DNA of 50,071 bases from JBBQER01 sp052148155 (GCA_052148155.1 JBKQIY010000105.1:1-50071); one strand, 5' to 3'. Positions 1 to 7,903 are shown, counted from the first letter of the stretch. Numbers and translations are program-made. Notes: generated by a model not told the origin, from the letters alone.

Positions 1-250
1 AAGTGATAGTGCAGGGCGGCAACACTGTAACCGGCCTCCGCGTTGATGGTACGCAGCGAGACCGCATAACCCGCTGCCCCAACACGACCGAAGACGCCCG
101 ACAGCAGCGCTGATCGCCTCCGTATTGGTGCGGGACCGCGAGCCGCAACAGACGGCGGGCGCGCCGGCGGCGTACCCGTGGAGGGCTCACGACGGCGGCA
201 ACTGACCGCCGAACGCCGGCGCAGGGTCGCGGCTTAGCGGCGGCTTAGGG

Positions 251-271
251 TATTTCGCTCAGAGCGAAATA
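251..271. promoter_or_regulatory. Perfect 21-bp palindrome
   Basis: Two 10-base arms (TATTTCGCTC and its exact reverse complement) flank a single A. Arms of this length with a one-base centre are typical of a homodimeric repressor operator. There is no T-run, so it is not a classical terminator. No gene starts immediately beside it, and the cognate regulator is unknown. Confidence 0.45.
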
Positions 272-427
272 CAGCAGGGCCACGTTGCCGTGATCACCTC
301 CATGATCACAAGAGCTCCGTGCAGGGTCGTGGCGGCGTCTCGCCCCGTCCGCCGTCGCCCTTATCGGTCCAGGTCAGACGACGCTATGCGACACTACGAG
401 ACTCGGCGCAGAGCAGGCCTGAAGCGA

Positions 428-482
428 CTCAGAAATCCGTTCCTCGCACGGGCGCGAGGGTTCAAATCCCTCGTCGGCACCT
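428..482 (+). pseudogene. tRNA 3'-half remnant (Leu-like), possible att scar
   Basis: A T-arm (GAGGG, loop TTCAAAT, CCCTC at 456-472) is followed by an acceptor-like strand CGTCGGC, a discriminator A and CC. An anticodon-loop-like CTCAGAA (CAG, leucine) lies at 428-434 and GC-rich variable-arm-like sequence lies between. No matching 5' acceptor strand or clear D-arm is visible upstream, so this cannot be an intact tRNA. Anticodon-to-3'-end fragments are what tRNA-targeting integrases leave at one end of an element. The tRNA-Leu identity is tentative. A degenerate tmRNA 3' end is another possibility. Confidence 0.4.
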
Positions 483-633
483 ATCTGAGACCAAGCCTTT
501 CGCTGCCCTGGTGAAACTCTGACATGCCGCCGGCACCCCGCGACAAACTATGCAGACGCCACCACACGGCAAACTTGGCATAAGCGAGGGCGCCAGGAAC
601 CAGAAGGGCCGCTTCCTCGAAACTCGGCCGATC

Positions 634-1428
634 CTAAATGCCGCTAATAGTCCCAACGACGCAAACCGCGTACGCGGTCACAGGGGCAAGCTGCGACAAA
701 AAGGTCACAGTCCAGCCAGCTCCGCCGGTTACCGGCCCATCCTGAGTGATCCCGCCGTTGGGACCGGAGAAACCTCCGCCGCTAACGACCGAACCGCCCG
801 CGCAAGTTTCGGTCAGGGTGGTGGGGCTCCCGCCCCCGGTGCCGGAGGCTGAGCTCGAAACCACGGTGAACGTGTTGACGCCGCCAGGGCCGGTGCCGCC
901 TGTTCCGCCGCCGGGGCCGGTGCCGCCGGTGTTGCCCGCCACTCCAGTTCCGCCAGTGATCCCGGTGCCGCCAGTGTTGCCCGCCACTCCAGTTCCGCCA
1001 GTGATCCCCGTGCCGCCGGTGCTGCCCGCCGGTCCGGTTCCGCCGTTCGCGCCGGTGTTCCCGGTCCCGCCGGCCGGGCCCTGAACACCCTGCGGTCCCT
1101 GGATGCCTTGCACGCCAGTGCCGCCGACGCCGCCCGCGCTGCCATTTGCGCCGGTGCTGCCCGCTGCGCCAATCGGGCCTTGGACGCCTCGAATGCCTTG
1201 CACGCCTTGGCCACCGGTCGCGCCGGTACCCACGTTGATGGGAATCTGGCTCGCTACGTTACATCGCCCGGTGGGGCTGTAATGCATGACGCGGTCGGAC
1301 CTCTCATAACAGACGTGCAACGGCGAAGCCGCTCCTGCGGTAGCGCCCGTGGTTGCGGTAGCGGCACCGCCGACGGCTATCACGGCGACCAGCGCGGCGC
1401 GCGCCGAAATAGAAGTCTTGCGTGCCAT
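634..1428 (-). CDS. Secreted collagen-like Gly-X-Y repeat protein
   Basis: Predicted protein of 264 residues. The N-terminus (MARKTS, then a hydrophobic Ala/Val-rich stretch ending near GAAS) is a Sec signal peptide. A short segment with two cysteines follows, then roughly 120 residues of Gly-X-Y triplets rich in GTG, GPQ and GVQ. The C-terminal domain of about 80 residues is globular, with two cysteines and the motif TAYAVC. I chose the ATG at 1428 because AAAGGA lies 9 nt upstream; an ATG at 1434 is too close to that site. Collagen-like triplets form triple helices in bacterial surface proteins, and the C-terminal domain would act as the trimeriser or head; both roles are inference. There is no LPXTG motif, so it is secreted or loosely attached. 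Confidence 0.75.
   Translation of the reverse strand: MARKTSISARAALVAVIAVGGAATATTGATAGAASPLHVCYERSDRVMHYSPTGRCNVASQIPINVGTGATGGQGVQGIRGVQGPIGAAGSTGANGSAGGVGGTGVQGIQGPQGVQGPAGGTGNTGANGGTGPAGSTGGTGITGGTGVAGNTGGTGITGGTGVAGNTGGTGPGGGTGGTGPGGVNTFTVVSSSASGTGGGSPTTLTETCAGGSVVSGGGFSGPNGGITQDGPVTGGAGWTVTFLSQLAPVTAYAVCVVGTISGI
917..1044. repeat. 45-bp tandem repeat inside collagen-like gene
   Basis: Two nearly identical 45-bp units (917-961 and 962-1006) and a diverged partial third (1007-1044) encode a 15-residue block of five Gly-X-Y triplets. The first two copies differ at only one base, so this is a recent duplication. The triplet count probably varies between strains by slippage, which would change stalk length without breaking the frame. 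Confidence 0.8.
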
Positions 1429-1955
1429 CGGCATGATTCCTTTGAGTGAAGAGATGCCCGTGATCGAAGCCCACGCGCCCAAAAGGTGACCGAGGTTGCC
1501 TTCGACCGGACTGCGACTACCTTGAGCGTCGATTCCTGAAATGCCTCGATACGAGATTGCGGTGCGGGGCTGCCAAGATCGGGCACTCCTCACCGTGCGT
1601 TCTCGTCGCGATTCGCGTCGCGTCGACGACTGCCGAGACCGACGCCTTGACCGCCACCAAGTTTTCGGACGTCGAGGGTGTGGCTCTGCAACGCCGCCGC
1701 TTCACAGGTTTGTCGGGCAAGCCTCGCGGCACTTGTCCGATGACGAGTCGGGCGTGCCTTGGGAGTCCGTGGAGGCAAGACCGCTCACCGGCGCCGGTGT
1801 GTACGCGCGCTTCAGCGGACGGGAAGGCGGCCGACGTGGGTTCGTCGATTGTGGATGGTGTTCCGCTCGACCGATTGAGGAGTTGCCGGTCGCTCGCGTG
1901 ATGCGCGTCGGACTCGCCTGGACGAGTTCGCCCAGCGAGGGCAAGATCGCGCTCT
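1429..1955. other. Intergenic stretch without recognisable gene
   Basis: About 500 bp lie upstream of the collagen-like gene and of the small membrane ORF. Overlapping open frames exist on both strands, but none has a plausible start, domain or composition. The minus-strand promoter of the collagen-like gene should lie here. I cannot pick a single convincing -10 box. Confidence 0.4.
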
Positions 1956-2057
1956 GTGAGCTACAAGTCCAGGCATCCCCGCTGGATCAGGATCGTCGTC
2001 GGCCTAGTCGTCGTCCTCATCGTCGCAGCAGTCCTGGGAGCCGCGCTCGCGAAATGA
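1956..2057 (+). CDS. Putative 33-residue single-pass membrane peptide
   Basis: A GTG start opens 33 codons. The first 12 residues are basic and aromatic (three Arg, one Lys, one Trp). An uninterrupted hydrophobic helix of about 20 residues follows (IVVGLVVVLIVAAVLGAALA), then Lys and stop. A positive N-terminus before one helix is a coherent single-pass topology, unlike the arginine-rich noise in other frames. GAGGG lies about 14 nt upstream, further than ideal, and the first in-frame start codon is the GTG used. It could be a toxin-like or accessory membrane peptide, or chance. No family is recognised. Confidence 0.4.
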   Translation: MSYKSRHPRWIRIVVGLVVVLIVAAVLGAALAK

Positions 2058-2224
2058 CGCCGTGCTTGGTGTTCGCCACGCTGATGCCGACAGGTCCGTC
2101 CCCTGCCATCGATGTAGCCGACGACGCGACTGCGCCTGGCGGGACCGGCCGCGCGTTGGCTGACGCTGACAAAAGCGCCGGCCTCGAGATCGTCTGAACC
2201 GTCGCATTTCGTCACCCACGGCCG

Positions 2225-2230
2225 TAGTCT
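2225..2230 (+). promoter_or_regulatory. -10 box TAGTCT, leaderless start of 2237 gene
   Basis: TAGTCT ends 6 nt before the GTG at 2237, so transcription should begin at or next to the start codon. No ribosome binding site is present. The -35 is not obvious. Confidence 0.5.
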
Positions 2231-2236
2231 CTGTCC

Positions 2237-2599
2237 GTGACCGGCCTGGCACAACGAGCGTGGAACGAGACCCGGGCGTGGCATTCCGCGAAGCGAGAGG
2301 CCGCGATTGTCGGCTTCGGAATCGGAGTGGGAATGGCAATCTCATTCCTGCACCGGCTGAGCATCATCCACGCGACCCAGGTCTCGGTCCTCGGCGCCGC
2401 CGCATTCGCGGCCGTCGTCCCCGCGGTCGCCTTCGTTGCGAGGGTCGTCCCGATGCCGTACCGGGTGATCATGGAGCGGCTTGACGCAATCGAAAGCCGG
2501 ACGCGCAGCGGGGCCGAAGACCACGACCGGGCTGTGGTCGACTTGCTTGAAACCGGTCGAGTCGTCGACGAGGCCGCAGAAATGTTCGGGGAGCCATGA
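2237..2599 (+). CDS. Small two-helix membrane protein, unknown function
   Basis: 120 residues. Two hydrophobic segments (about residues 23-40 and 50-70) are separated by a short His-containing loop. A soluble, charged C-terminal tail of about 45 residues follows, rich in Glu, Asp and Arg and probably helical. The GTG start sits 6 nt after a TAGTCT box. The size, two helices and charged tail, followed closely by a transglycosylase-like gene, recall holin/endolysin pairs. No holin family motif is recognised, so that is only a hypothesis. It could equally be an orphan envelope protein. Confidence 0.6.
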   Translation: MTGLAQRAWNETRAWHSAKREAAIVGFGIGVGMAISFLHRLSIIHATQVSVLGAAAFAAVVPAVAFVARVVPMPYRVIMERLDAIESRTRSGAEDHDRAVVDLLETGRVVDEAAEMFGEP

Positions 2600-2663
2600 A
2601 CTACCGTTTTCGCAGACGCGTCGAGCGGTCCGCGCACCTCGGGGCGTCGCGTGGGGGAATGCC

Positions 2664-3500
2664 TTGCAAACATCGAAGCGGGTGATCCTGGTGGCCGCGG
2701 CCGTGGTCCTCGTTGTGATCGCGGTTCCGGTCGCCGCGGTCGCCCCGCACGACTCGTCGCCACAACCCGCCGCTCACACGCGCCGCCCTTCGCCTCGTTT
2801 GGCGGCGAAAGCGCACGAAGCCAGCGGTCCACCTCGAGCCAGCGGATATTTCGAAACCCTGCCGCCGGACGCTCCGCTCCCGACTGGTGCGCAATGCGCG
2901 GCTCGGATTCACCGCTCAACTTGGGAACCTCGCCCACAGAACGACACCGCGAATCACACGGTCGTCCCACAACCGGTCAAGCTCCCCAACAATCCTGCGT
3001 TCGACGCCATCTGGCAGGAGAAATACAAACCGCGGATCAATGGCGACTTCGTCGGCACCACCGACGAGATCATCCAGTGGGCTTCGTGCAAGTGGGGAAT
3101 CTCAGACAATCTGACACGGGCACGCGCCGTGCAGGAATCGTCGTGGGCCCAGTCAAAGGTTAGTGACTTCGAACCGAGAGCGAACGGTCATTGCGCGCCG
3201 GGCTGGTCGACCGCGGCGGTCTGTCCGACTTCGTTCGGGCTGCTGCAGTCAAAGTGGTACTACCGGCCCGGCGTATACCCGGATACCAAGCTGAGCACGG
3301 CGTTCAACGTCGACTCGGTGCTCGCTGAGACGCGCGGCTGCCTCGACGGCCTCGCCTGGTTCGGCCCCATATCGAAGGGCAACGTGTGGGGTTGCGTCGG
3401 TCTGTGGTTCTCCGGCGCTTGGGATCAAAACGACGCGTCGTACATCGCGTCCGTACGCTCGTACCTGGCGGCCGAGCCGTGGCTGTCGTGGAAAGGATGA
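2664..3500 (+). CDS. Membrane-anchored lytic transglycosylase-like protein
   Basis: 278 residues from a TTG start preceded by GGGGGA 7 nt upstream; longer in-frame starts would run back into the previous gene. Residues 8-27 are one hydrophobic signal or anchor helix. A Pro/Ala/Ser-rich linker (about 30-110) follows. The C-terminal half resembles a transglycosylase SLT fold: VQESSW carries the candidate catalytic Glu158, and SFGLLQ (about 190-195) matches the second conserved block. At least five cysteines in the catalytic half suggest disulfides outside the cell. It would cut peptidoglycan glycan strands. Whether it is a phage-type lysin or a host wall-remodelling enzyme is open. Its stop abuts the stop of the convergent gene (TGATCA). 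Confidence 0.6.
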   Translation: MQTSKRVILVAAAVVLVVIAVPVAAVAPHDSSPQPAAHTRRPSPRLAAKAHEASGPPRASGYFETLPPDAPLPTGAQCAARIHRSTWEPRPQNDTANHTVVPQPVKLPNNPAFDAIWQEKYKPRINGDFVGTTDEIIQWASCKWGISDNLTRARAVQESSWAQSKVSDFEPRANGHCAPGWSTAAVCPTSFGLLQSKWYYRPGVYPDTKLSTAFNVDSVLAETRGCLDGLAWFGPISKGNVWGCVGLWFSGAWDQNDASYIASVRSYLAAEPWLSWKG

Positions 3501-4637
3501 TCACGGCGTGATGTAAAGCGTCGCGGCCGTCGTGAACGCGAGCAGGATCAGCAAGGCTGCCGATACCGCGAGGACGAGTGCGAACCACGGACCGCGCCGC
3601 ATTTTGACACCGAGCGCCATCGAGAGCGGAAACGCGACCAAGAACGTGCGGGGCCGAAACCCGACCCGAGTCGAGGTGAACGCGAAGATGCCCAGCCCAA
3701 ACGCGAACACGATGAGCTCCACGGGCGGCCGCCAACGTACGAGCACCACGGACGCGGCGACGAAGATGACAAAGCCTGCCAGCAAGACGATGTGATTCCA
3801 ATCTGGCGGTCCACCGCTGCCGACGGTGCGCGCGATGCTACGGATGTCGGCGATTTCCGTCCCCGTGAACGTCGTGCCCTGGTGCCAGCCTTCCCGTTCC
3901 GCATGAAAGAAGGCGAGGGGATCGCCGGTATGTGCCCAAAGGTACAGCTGCACGGCGACGAATCCGCTGGCGGCGAGCGGCACCGATACGAGTGCGCGCA
4001 GCTCGTGACGTTTCCTGACCGCGACGTACGCCGCGGCCGCCGCGGCCGCCACGAGGGCAAGTCCGTCGGGCCGGGTGGCCGTCCCGAATGCGCCGAGCAC
4101 GCCTGCCAAAACCCAGCGGCGTCGAATCAACGCCCAACACGCGCCGACCGCGAACAACACAAACACCGCTTCGGTGTAGGCCATCGACAGCACGAAGCTG
4201 CCCGGAGCGAACGCGAAGAGCGCAGTCGCTCGGTCGGCGGCGTCCACATCGGACAGCTCTCGCGTGAGGAACCAGATGCCGCACGTCGCCGCAAACCCGA
4301 ATACGAACACGACGATCGTGCTCGAGGCGTAGGCATCCTTGTTGAGCACGTCCTCGAACAAGCGGATCAACAGCGGATACCCGGGAAAGAACGCGAGCAC
4401 GCTCTTCACGTGCGGCACTTTGTCGGGATACCCATGGTTCGCGATGTGAAAATAGAAACCGCCGTCCCACTTCGAAGCGGCGTCGCGGAACGACAGCGTT
4501 CGGTGGGAGGCCGCCGCCGCGACGAACGCGAGCACAACCAACACCCGCGACGAGAGAAAGAACAGTGCCGGACGCCAGACGGCCTTCAGGTCAACTCGGG
4601 GCGGCGTGCGCTGCTGAGGGTCGAGCTGCGCGATCAC
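3501..4637 (-). CDS. PIG-V-like polytopic mannosyltransferase family protein
   Basis: About 378 residues with around nine hydrophobic segments. After the first helix comes KWDGGFYFHIANHGYP. This is the first-loop signature of PIG-V-type GT-C mannosyltransferases, where the Asp lies in the lumenal or extracytoplasmic active-site loop. A later segment has FFPGYPLLIRL, also typical. It probably transfers a sugar from a polyprenyl-phosphate donor on the outer face of the membrane; the acceptor is unknown. It is last in a minus-strand operon behind a second GT-C-like gene. Start: I use GTG at 4637. A GTG at 4709 would add 24 residues and overlap the upstream gene by 41 bp. Confidence 0.7.
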   Translation of the reverse strand: MIAQLDPQQRTPPRVDLKAVWRPALFFLSSRVLVVLAFVAAAASHRTLSFRDAASKWDGGFYFHIANHGYPDKVPHVKSVLAFFPGYPLLIRLFEDVLNKDAYASSTIVVFVFGFAATCGIWFLTRELSDVDAADRATALFAFAPGSFVLSMAYTEAVFVLFAVGACWALIRRRWVLAGVLGAFGTATRPDGLALVAAAAAAAYVAVRKRHELRALVSVPLAASGFVAVQLYLWAHTGDPLAFFHAEREGWHQGTTFTGTEIADIRSIARTVGSGGPPDWNHIVLLAGFVIFVAASVVLVRWRPPVELIVFAFGLGIFAFTSTRVGFRPRTFLVAFPLSMALGVKMRRGPWFALVLAVSAALLILLAFTTAATLYITP

Positions 4638-4668
4638 GAAGCCGGACTCTACAGAGCGCTCAACCGCG

Positions 4669-6312
4669 TTACGCGCACACCATCGGAACCGGCAGCCCGG
4701 ACGCAACACGACTAAACCGCAACGTCAACGGACCTCCGACATCGCTGACTTGCCACGCGGTCAGAAGATTCGACGTCGCGTAGGTGACTGTCGCGATCAC
4801 CTTGTCTCCGCTGAGATATCCGACCTGGATTCCCGAGCCGCGAAAACGGAACGGCGTTCCCTGGTCGAGCTGGCGCACCACCGGACGCCGCCACTGATGA
4901 CACGATGTGACTGGCCCACCCGCGATAACCAGCGAAATCCGTAACGTCGCGACCGCGGTATTGACGTCGGTGACGTGAGGTTCGGGCAGACGGCCCTCCC
5001 GTGCCGCGTGCAGCAGCCATCCGACGGTCACCGGTGACGCCACACCCTTGAACGGCACAGCGGATGCCGGCACCTCGTGTGCGAGCGCTAACCGCGGTAT
5101 CAACAGCACAGTGTTGCGAAACAGGGCCAGGCGAGGTGCCCGTGCGTCCTCCTGGCTGACGAGCTCATGCACATTCAGCGGTACCGCCACGACGAACAGG
5201 GCCACCAGCGCGGGCGCGACGAGACGCCACCTTCGGACGATCTCCTCGGCCAAAAACGCGACCGACGGCAGGGTCAGGTATGCCACAACGTCCAGGTAGT
5301 GACCGGCGCGCACGGCGCTCTCGCCTTGCGCCAAAAGGTCGGACCGGCCGATTCCGGTCTCGACCGCGAACACGAACGCACCGAGCAACAAGGCAACCGG
5401 AACGGCAGCCTGACGTCGCCGTTCAGCACTTGCACGGCGCAAGACGACACAGAGACCGGCGAGAAACACGATCACGAGCACGCCACCGATACCGCGCGAT
5501 CTCGTGAAGGCCTCGAACGTTCCGGTGACGAGCACCGACGCAAAGTGGACAGCCGCCGGAAGTGGACGCAAGCGCGCGGGTTGCCCGGCGCCGAGGTCTT
5601 TGTGGCCGATCGCCGCGAACCACACAGAGAACGCGATCGTCGGGGGCAGGACATGAAACAGCGCGATCCGCCAGCCGCGCTTGAACATCATCGCGACGCC
5701 GACAACGAACACCATTGCGAGCGCAACGCTCGAGCACAGCACCGCGGCCAGACCGGCCGCCAGCCCGAACCAGTCGCGACGATTTCGTGGTCCGTCGTGA
5801 TCGGCGAGCAGCAGTTGCGTGAGCCCGAGCGGCACCGCGAACCCGACAAAGGTGATGCTGGTCACCTTGAGCGCAACATTTGTTTGCGCGGGAGCGAAGA
5901 GGACAAGCAACGTCGCGAAGATCAGGGCGATCCATGGGCGCGTCCGCGCTCGTAGCAGCACGACCAGGAAGAGCGCCGCGCCGATCAGGCTCAAGATGAT
6001 CGAGACGAACTGAAATGGCCGGTACGTCAGTCCGAACATCGCCCAGAGCATCCGGTAGACAAGCACCGGGATCGTCTCCCAGTGTCCGTTGTGCGGACGG
6101 ACGAGATCGCCGAAATCGCCCGCCTTGCGAAGCACGAGATAGTCCCAGTCGTCGTGCTCGAACCACTCGCCGCGCCCGGTCCATAGGAAGAACGGGATCA
6201 GCGCGACGAGGAGGACCCCGAAGGCAATGAGCGGGGAGGCAAACGCGATCTTCGCGTTGTCTGGATCTACTCCGTTTGCACTGTCGTTCTCGTCCGGCGC
6301 GTTCGCATTCAT
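4669..6312 (-). CDS. Large polytopic GT-C-type glycosyltransferase-like protein
   Basis: 547 residues. A short polar N-terminus is followed by about ten membrane helices over residues 28-400 and a soluble C-terminal domain of roughly 140 residues. The loop after helix 1 holds EWFEHDDWDYL, an acidic DDWD-type motif where GT-C enzymes keep the catalytic acid. The C-terminal domain has a beta-rich composition and two cysteines, and probably sits outside the cell. It overlaps the upstream acyl-CoA dehydrogenase by ATGA, so the two are translationally coupled. Substrate is unknown. Some relatives are annotated only as hypothetical membrane proteins. Confidence 0.65.
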   Translation of the reverse strand: MNANAPDENDSANGVDPDNAKIAFASPLIAFGVLLVALIPFFLWTGRGEWFEHDDWDYLVLRKAGDFGDLVRPHNGHWETIPVLVYRMLWAMFGLTYRPFQFVSIILSLIGAALFLVVLLRARTRPWIALIFATLLVLFAPAQTNVALKVTSITFVGFAVPLGLTQLLLADHDGPRNRRDWFGLAAGLAAVLCSSVALAMVFVVGVAMMFKRGWRIALFHVLPPTIAFSVWFAAIGHKDLGAGQPARLRPLPAAVHFASVLVTGTFEAFTRSRGIGGVLVIVFLAGLCVVLRRASAERRRQAAVPVALLLGAFVFAVETGIGRSDLLAQGESAVRAGHYLDVVAYLTLPSVAFLAEEIVRRWRLVAPALVALFVVAVPLNVHELVSQEDARAPRLALFRNTVLLIPRLALAHEVPASAVPFKGVASPVTVGWLLHAAREGRLPEPHVTDVNTAVATLRISLVIAGGPVTSCHQWRRPVVRQLDQGTPFRFRGSGIQVGYLSGDKVIATVTYATSNLLTAWQVSDVGGPLTLRFSRVASGLPVPMVCA

Positions 6313-7478
6313 GCACTACCGCGGCCGAGGCCGAGCCGCTTCGCGATCACCTCGTTCATGATCTCGTCGGTACCGCCACCGATGCGCTGGAGACGGGCGT
6401 CGCGAAACGCACGTGCGACCGGAGTCTCTTCGAGGTAGCCCGCACCGCCGAACACCTGCACGCAGGCGTCCACCAGGCGGTTCTGCACCTGTGCGCAGTA
6501 CTTCTTTGTCATCGAGATTTCTGCGACGGGATACTCGTCGTGCATGACCCGCCACGCGGTGGAATACAGCAGCGATCGTGCCGCTTCGAGCTCGGTCGCG
6601 GCGTCGGCCAGCTTGTGCGCGATCACTTGATGCTCGGAAATCGGCCGGCCGAACGTCCGGCGTTCCCGCGCGTAGGCGATGGTGTCGGCGAGCACTTGGG
6701 TGGCGTGGCCGACCGAAGCGGCCGCGCCCGCGAGCCGCTCGTACTGCAGCTGCCACATGAGCTGGCCGAATCCCTGCCCGGGCTGCAGGCCGACCAGGTC
6801 GGCGTTCGGAACGGGTACGTCATCGAACGCGAGCTCGGCCGTGTCGGATGAGTGCATCCCGAGTTTCTCAAGCTTGCGCGAAACCGTCACGCCCGGCAGT
6901 GACGTGTCGACGATAAACAGCGAAATGCCGCGGTGCTCGGCGGCGGCATCGGTTTTGACCACGAGCGACAAGAAGTGCGCACGCGTGCCGTTCGTGATGA
7001 ACATTTTACGACCGTTGATGCGCCAGACGTCACCGTCACGTACGGCGCGGGTGTCGATCGCGGCGACGTCCGAGCCGGCGTCGGGTTCGGTGATCGCGAT
7101 GGCCCCGATCTTTTCTCCGGCGATCGCCGGCACCAACCAGCGTTCTCGCTGATCGTCGGTGCCGAACTGCGCGAGTGCTGGCGTCGCCATGTCGGTCTGC
7201 ACCGAGATCGCCATCGGGATCGCACCCGCGCCGCAGCGCGCAAGCTCCTCCACGAAGACGAGACCGGCCGCGAGGTCACCGTCGCTGCCGCCGAACCGCG
7301 CCGGATAGTGGAGCCCGAGGAACCCCAGTTCGCCACAACGGCGGAACAATGAGTCCGGGAAGTGGCCGGCCCGCTCCCACGCGTCGACATTCGGGCGCAC
7401 CTCGGTGTCCACGAAGCGTCGCACAATCGCCCGCAGCTCGATGTGTTCGGCTGTGAAGATGGCGTGCGGCGAGCTCAC
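6309..7478 (-). CDS. Acyl-CoA dehydrogenase
   Basis: 389 residues, the normal length for the family. It oxidises acyl-CoA to the 2-enoyl-CoA with FAD, passing electrons to ETF. The N-terminal helical domain is followed by the FAD and substrate loop AITEPDAGSD (129-138), a middle beta domain and the C-terminal helical bundle. The segment LQYERLAG puts Glu247 where the isovaleryl/long-chain subgroup has its catalytic base. The alternative position late in the protein reads GGGTDEI, with Gly in place of Glu. That pattern argues for a branched- or long-chain substrate. The GTG start at 7478 gives the canonical N-terminus. First gene of an operon with two GT-C-like membrane proteins, an unusual pairing. 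Confidence 0.9.
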   Translation of the reverse strand: MSSPHAIFTAEHIELRAIVRRFVDTEVRPNVDAWERAGHFPDSLFRRCGELGFLGLHYPARFGGSDGDLAAGLVFVEELARCGAGAIPMAISVQTDMATPALAQFGTDDQRERWLVPAIAGEKIGAIAITEPDAGSDVAAIDTRAVRDGDVWRINGRKMFITNGTRAHFLSLVVKTDAAAEHRGISLFIVDTSLPGVTVSRKLEKLGMHSSDTAELAFDDVPVPNADLVGLQPGQGFGQLMWQLQYERLAGAAASVGHATQVLADTIAYARERRTFGRPISEHQVIAHKLADAATELEAARSLLYSTAWRVMHDEYPVAEISMTKKYCAQVQNRLVDACVQVFGGAGYLEETPVARAFRDARLQRIGGGTDEIMNEVIAKRLGLGRGSA

Positions 7479-7557
7479 GCGCGGACCTCGTGGGCCGGCC
7501 CACGGCACAGCGGGGAGCTCGTCATGGTTCTACGCTGCCACACCGGGCGCCGACACG

Positions 7558-7563
7558 TAGACT
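7558..7563 (+). promoter_or_regulatory. -10 box TAGACT that decides the start of the 7574 gene
   Basis: TAGACT lies one base before an ATG at 7565 and 10 nt before a second in-frame ATG at 7574. Transcription should start about 7 nt after the box, so the first ATG would not be in the mRNA. I therefore prefer 7574. Confidence 0.45.
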
Positions 7564-7573
7564 GATGGATTCG

Positions 7574-7903
7574 ATGCCTCGCACGCTGCTCCAACGCCGC
7601 CTGATCGATGTCAGCGACCGCCTCAAGCGGTTGCGCGCCGAACTCGCGGTCAGCGACGAGCAGTGCGCGTTCTTCGAGGCCGAGGCCGAGGACGCGAGGT
7701 TGCGGTCGCTCGTGTCCGAGACGCCGGTGGCCGACGCCGAGGCCCGCGAGGTGCGCCGCCACGCCGACGCGCAGACCCGTCAGCGGGACGCGTTGCGGCG
7801 CGCCGTACGCGAGCTCGAGGCCGAACAAGATGCGCTGCTCGATCGGATGGCCGCCGAGCTCGGGCCCGAATCACGTCCTTCGGACGCCGGGACGCTCCGG
7901 TGA
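7574..7903 (+). CDS. Small coiled-coil protein of unknown function
   Basis: 109 residues, almost entirely helical, rich in Arg, Glu and Ala with leucines at heptad spacing (RRLIDVSDRLKRLRAEL and the segment from about 60 to 95). It has no cysteine pair, membrane segment or catalytic motif. It overlaps the ANTAR regulator by GTGA and is probably co-translated with it. This suggests, without proof, a structural or regulatory partner. No characterised family is recognised. Confidence 0.7.
   Translation: MPRTLLQRRLIDVSDRLKRLRAELAVSDEQCAFFEAEAEDARLRSLVSETPVADAEAREVRRHADAQTRQRDALRRAVRELEAEQDALLDRMAAELGPESRPSDAGTLR

Larger units (their letters stand above)
1..633. other. Gene-poor left end
   Basis: I see no credible protein gene here. 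The short open frames have arginine- and proline-rich compositions typical of out-of-frame GC-rich DNA, and no convincing ribosome binding site. The stretch contains a perfect palindrome at 251-271 and a tRNA-like 3' end near 428-482, both listed separately. With the accessory genes to the right, this looks like the scarred edge of an old insertion. That is inference. Confidence 0.5.

Noticed and set aside
290..522. Two overlapping short plus-strand ORFs covering the tRNA-like remnant
   Set aside because: They read through the tRNA-like sequence and have no ribosome binding site or recognisable composition.
917..1044. Tandem repeats considered as a CRISPR array
   Set aside because: Units are contiguous 45-bp copies without spacers, and encode in-frame Gly-X-Y triplets.
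1541..2197. 218-codon open frame on the plus strand
   Set aside because: Composition is Arg/Ser/Pro-rich, typical of a shifted frame in GC-rich DNA. No domain, and no credible start.
2596..2685. 29-codon basic ORF starting at an ATGA overlap with the previous gene
   Set aside because: It overlaps the start of the transglycosylase-like gene, is arginine-rich without motif, and has no clear ribosome binding site. Probably chance.
4638..4709. Longer N-terminus for the PIG-V-like protein from GTG 4709
   Set aside because: It overlaps the upstream gene by 41 bp and adds a non-hydrophobic Arg/Cys-rich segment without ribosome binding site. Kept only as an alternative.
3792..4715. Long plus-strand ORF opposite the PIG-V-like gene
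   Set aside because: Mirror frame of a real coding sequence; rich in Arg, Glu and His without domain. The minus-strand frame has membrane helices and a family motif.
7475..7525. 16-codon ORF on the minus strand ending in GTGA at the acyl-CoA dehydrogenase start
   Set aside because: No ribosome binding site, and a -10-like box only one base before its ATG. Not enough to call a leader peptide.
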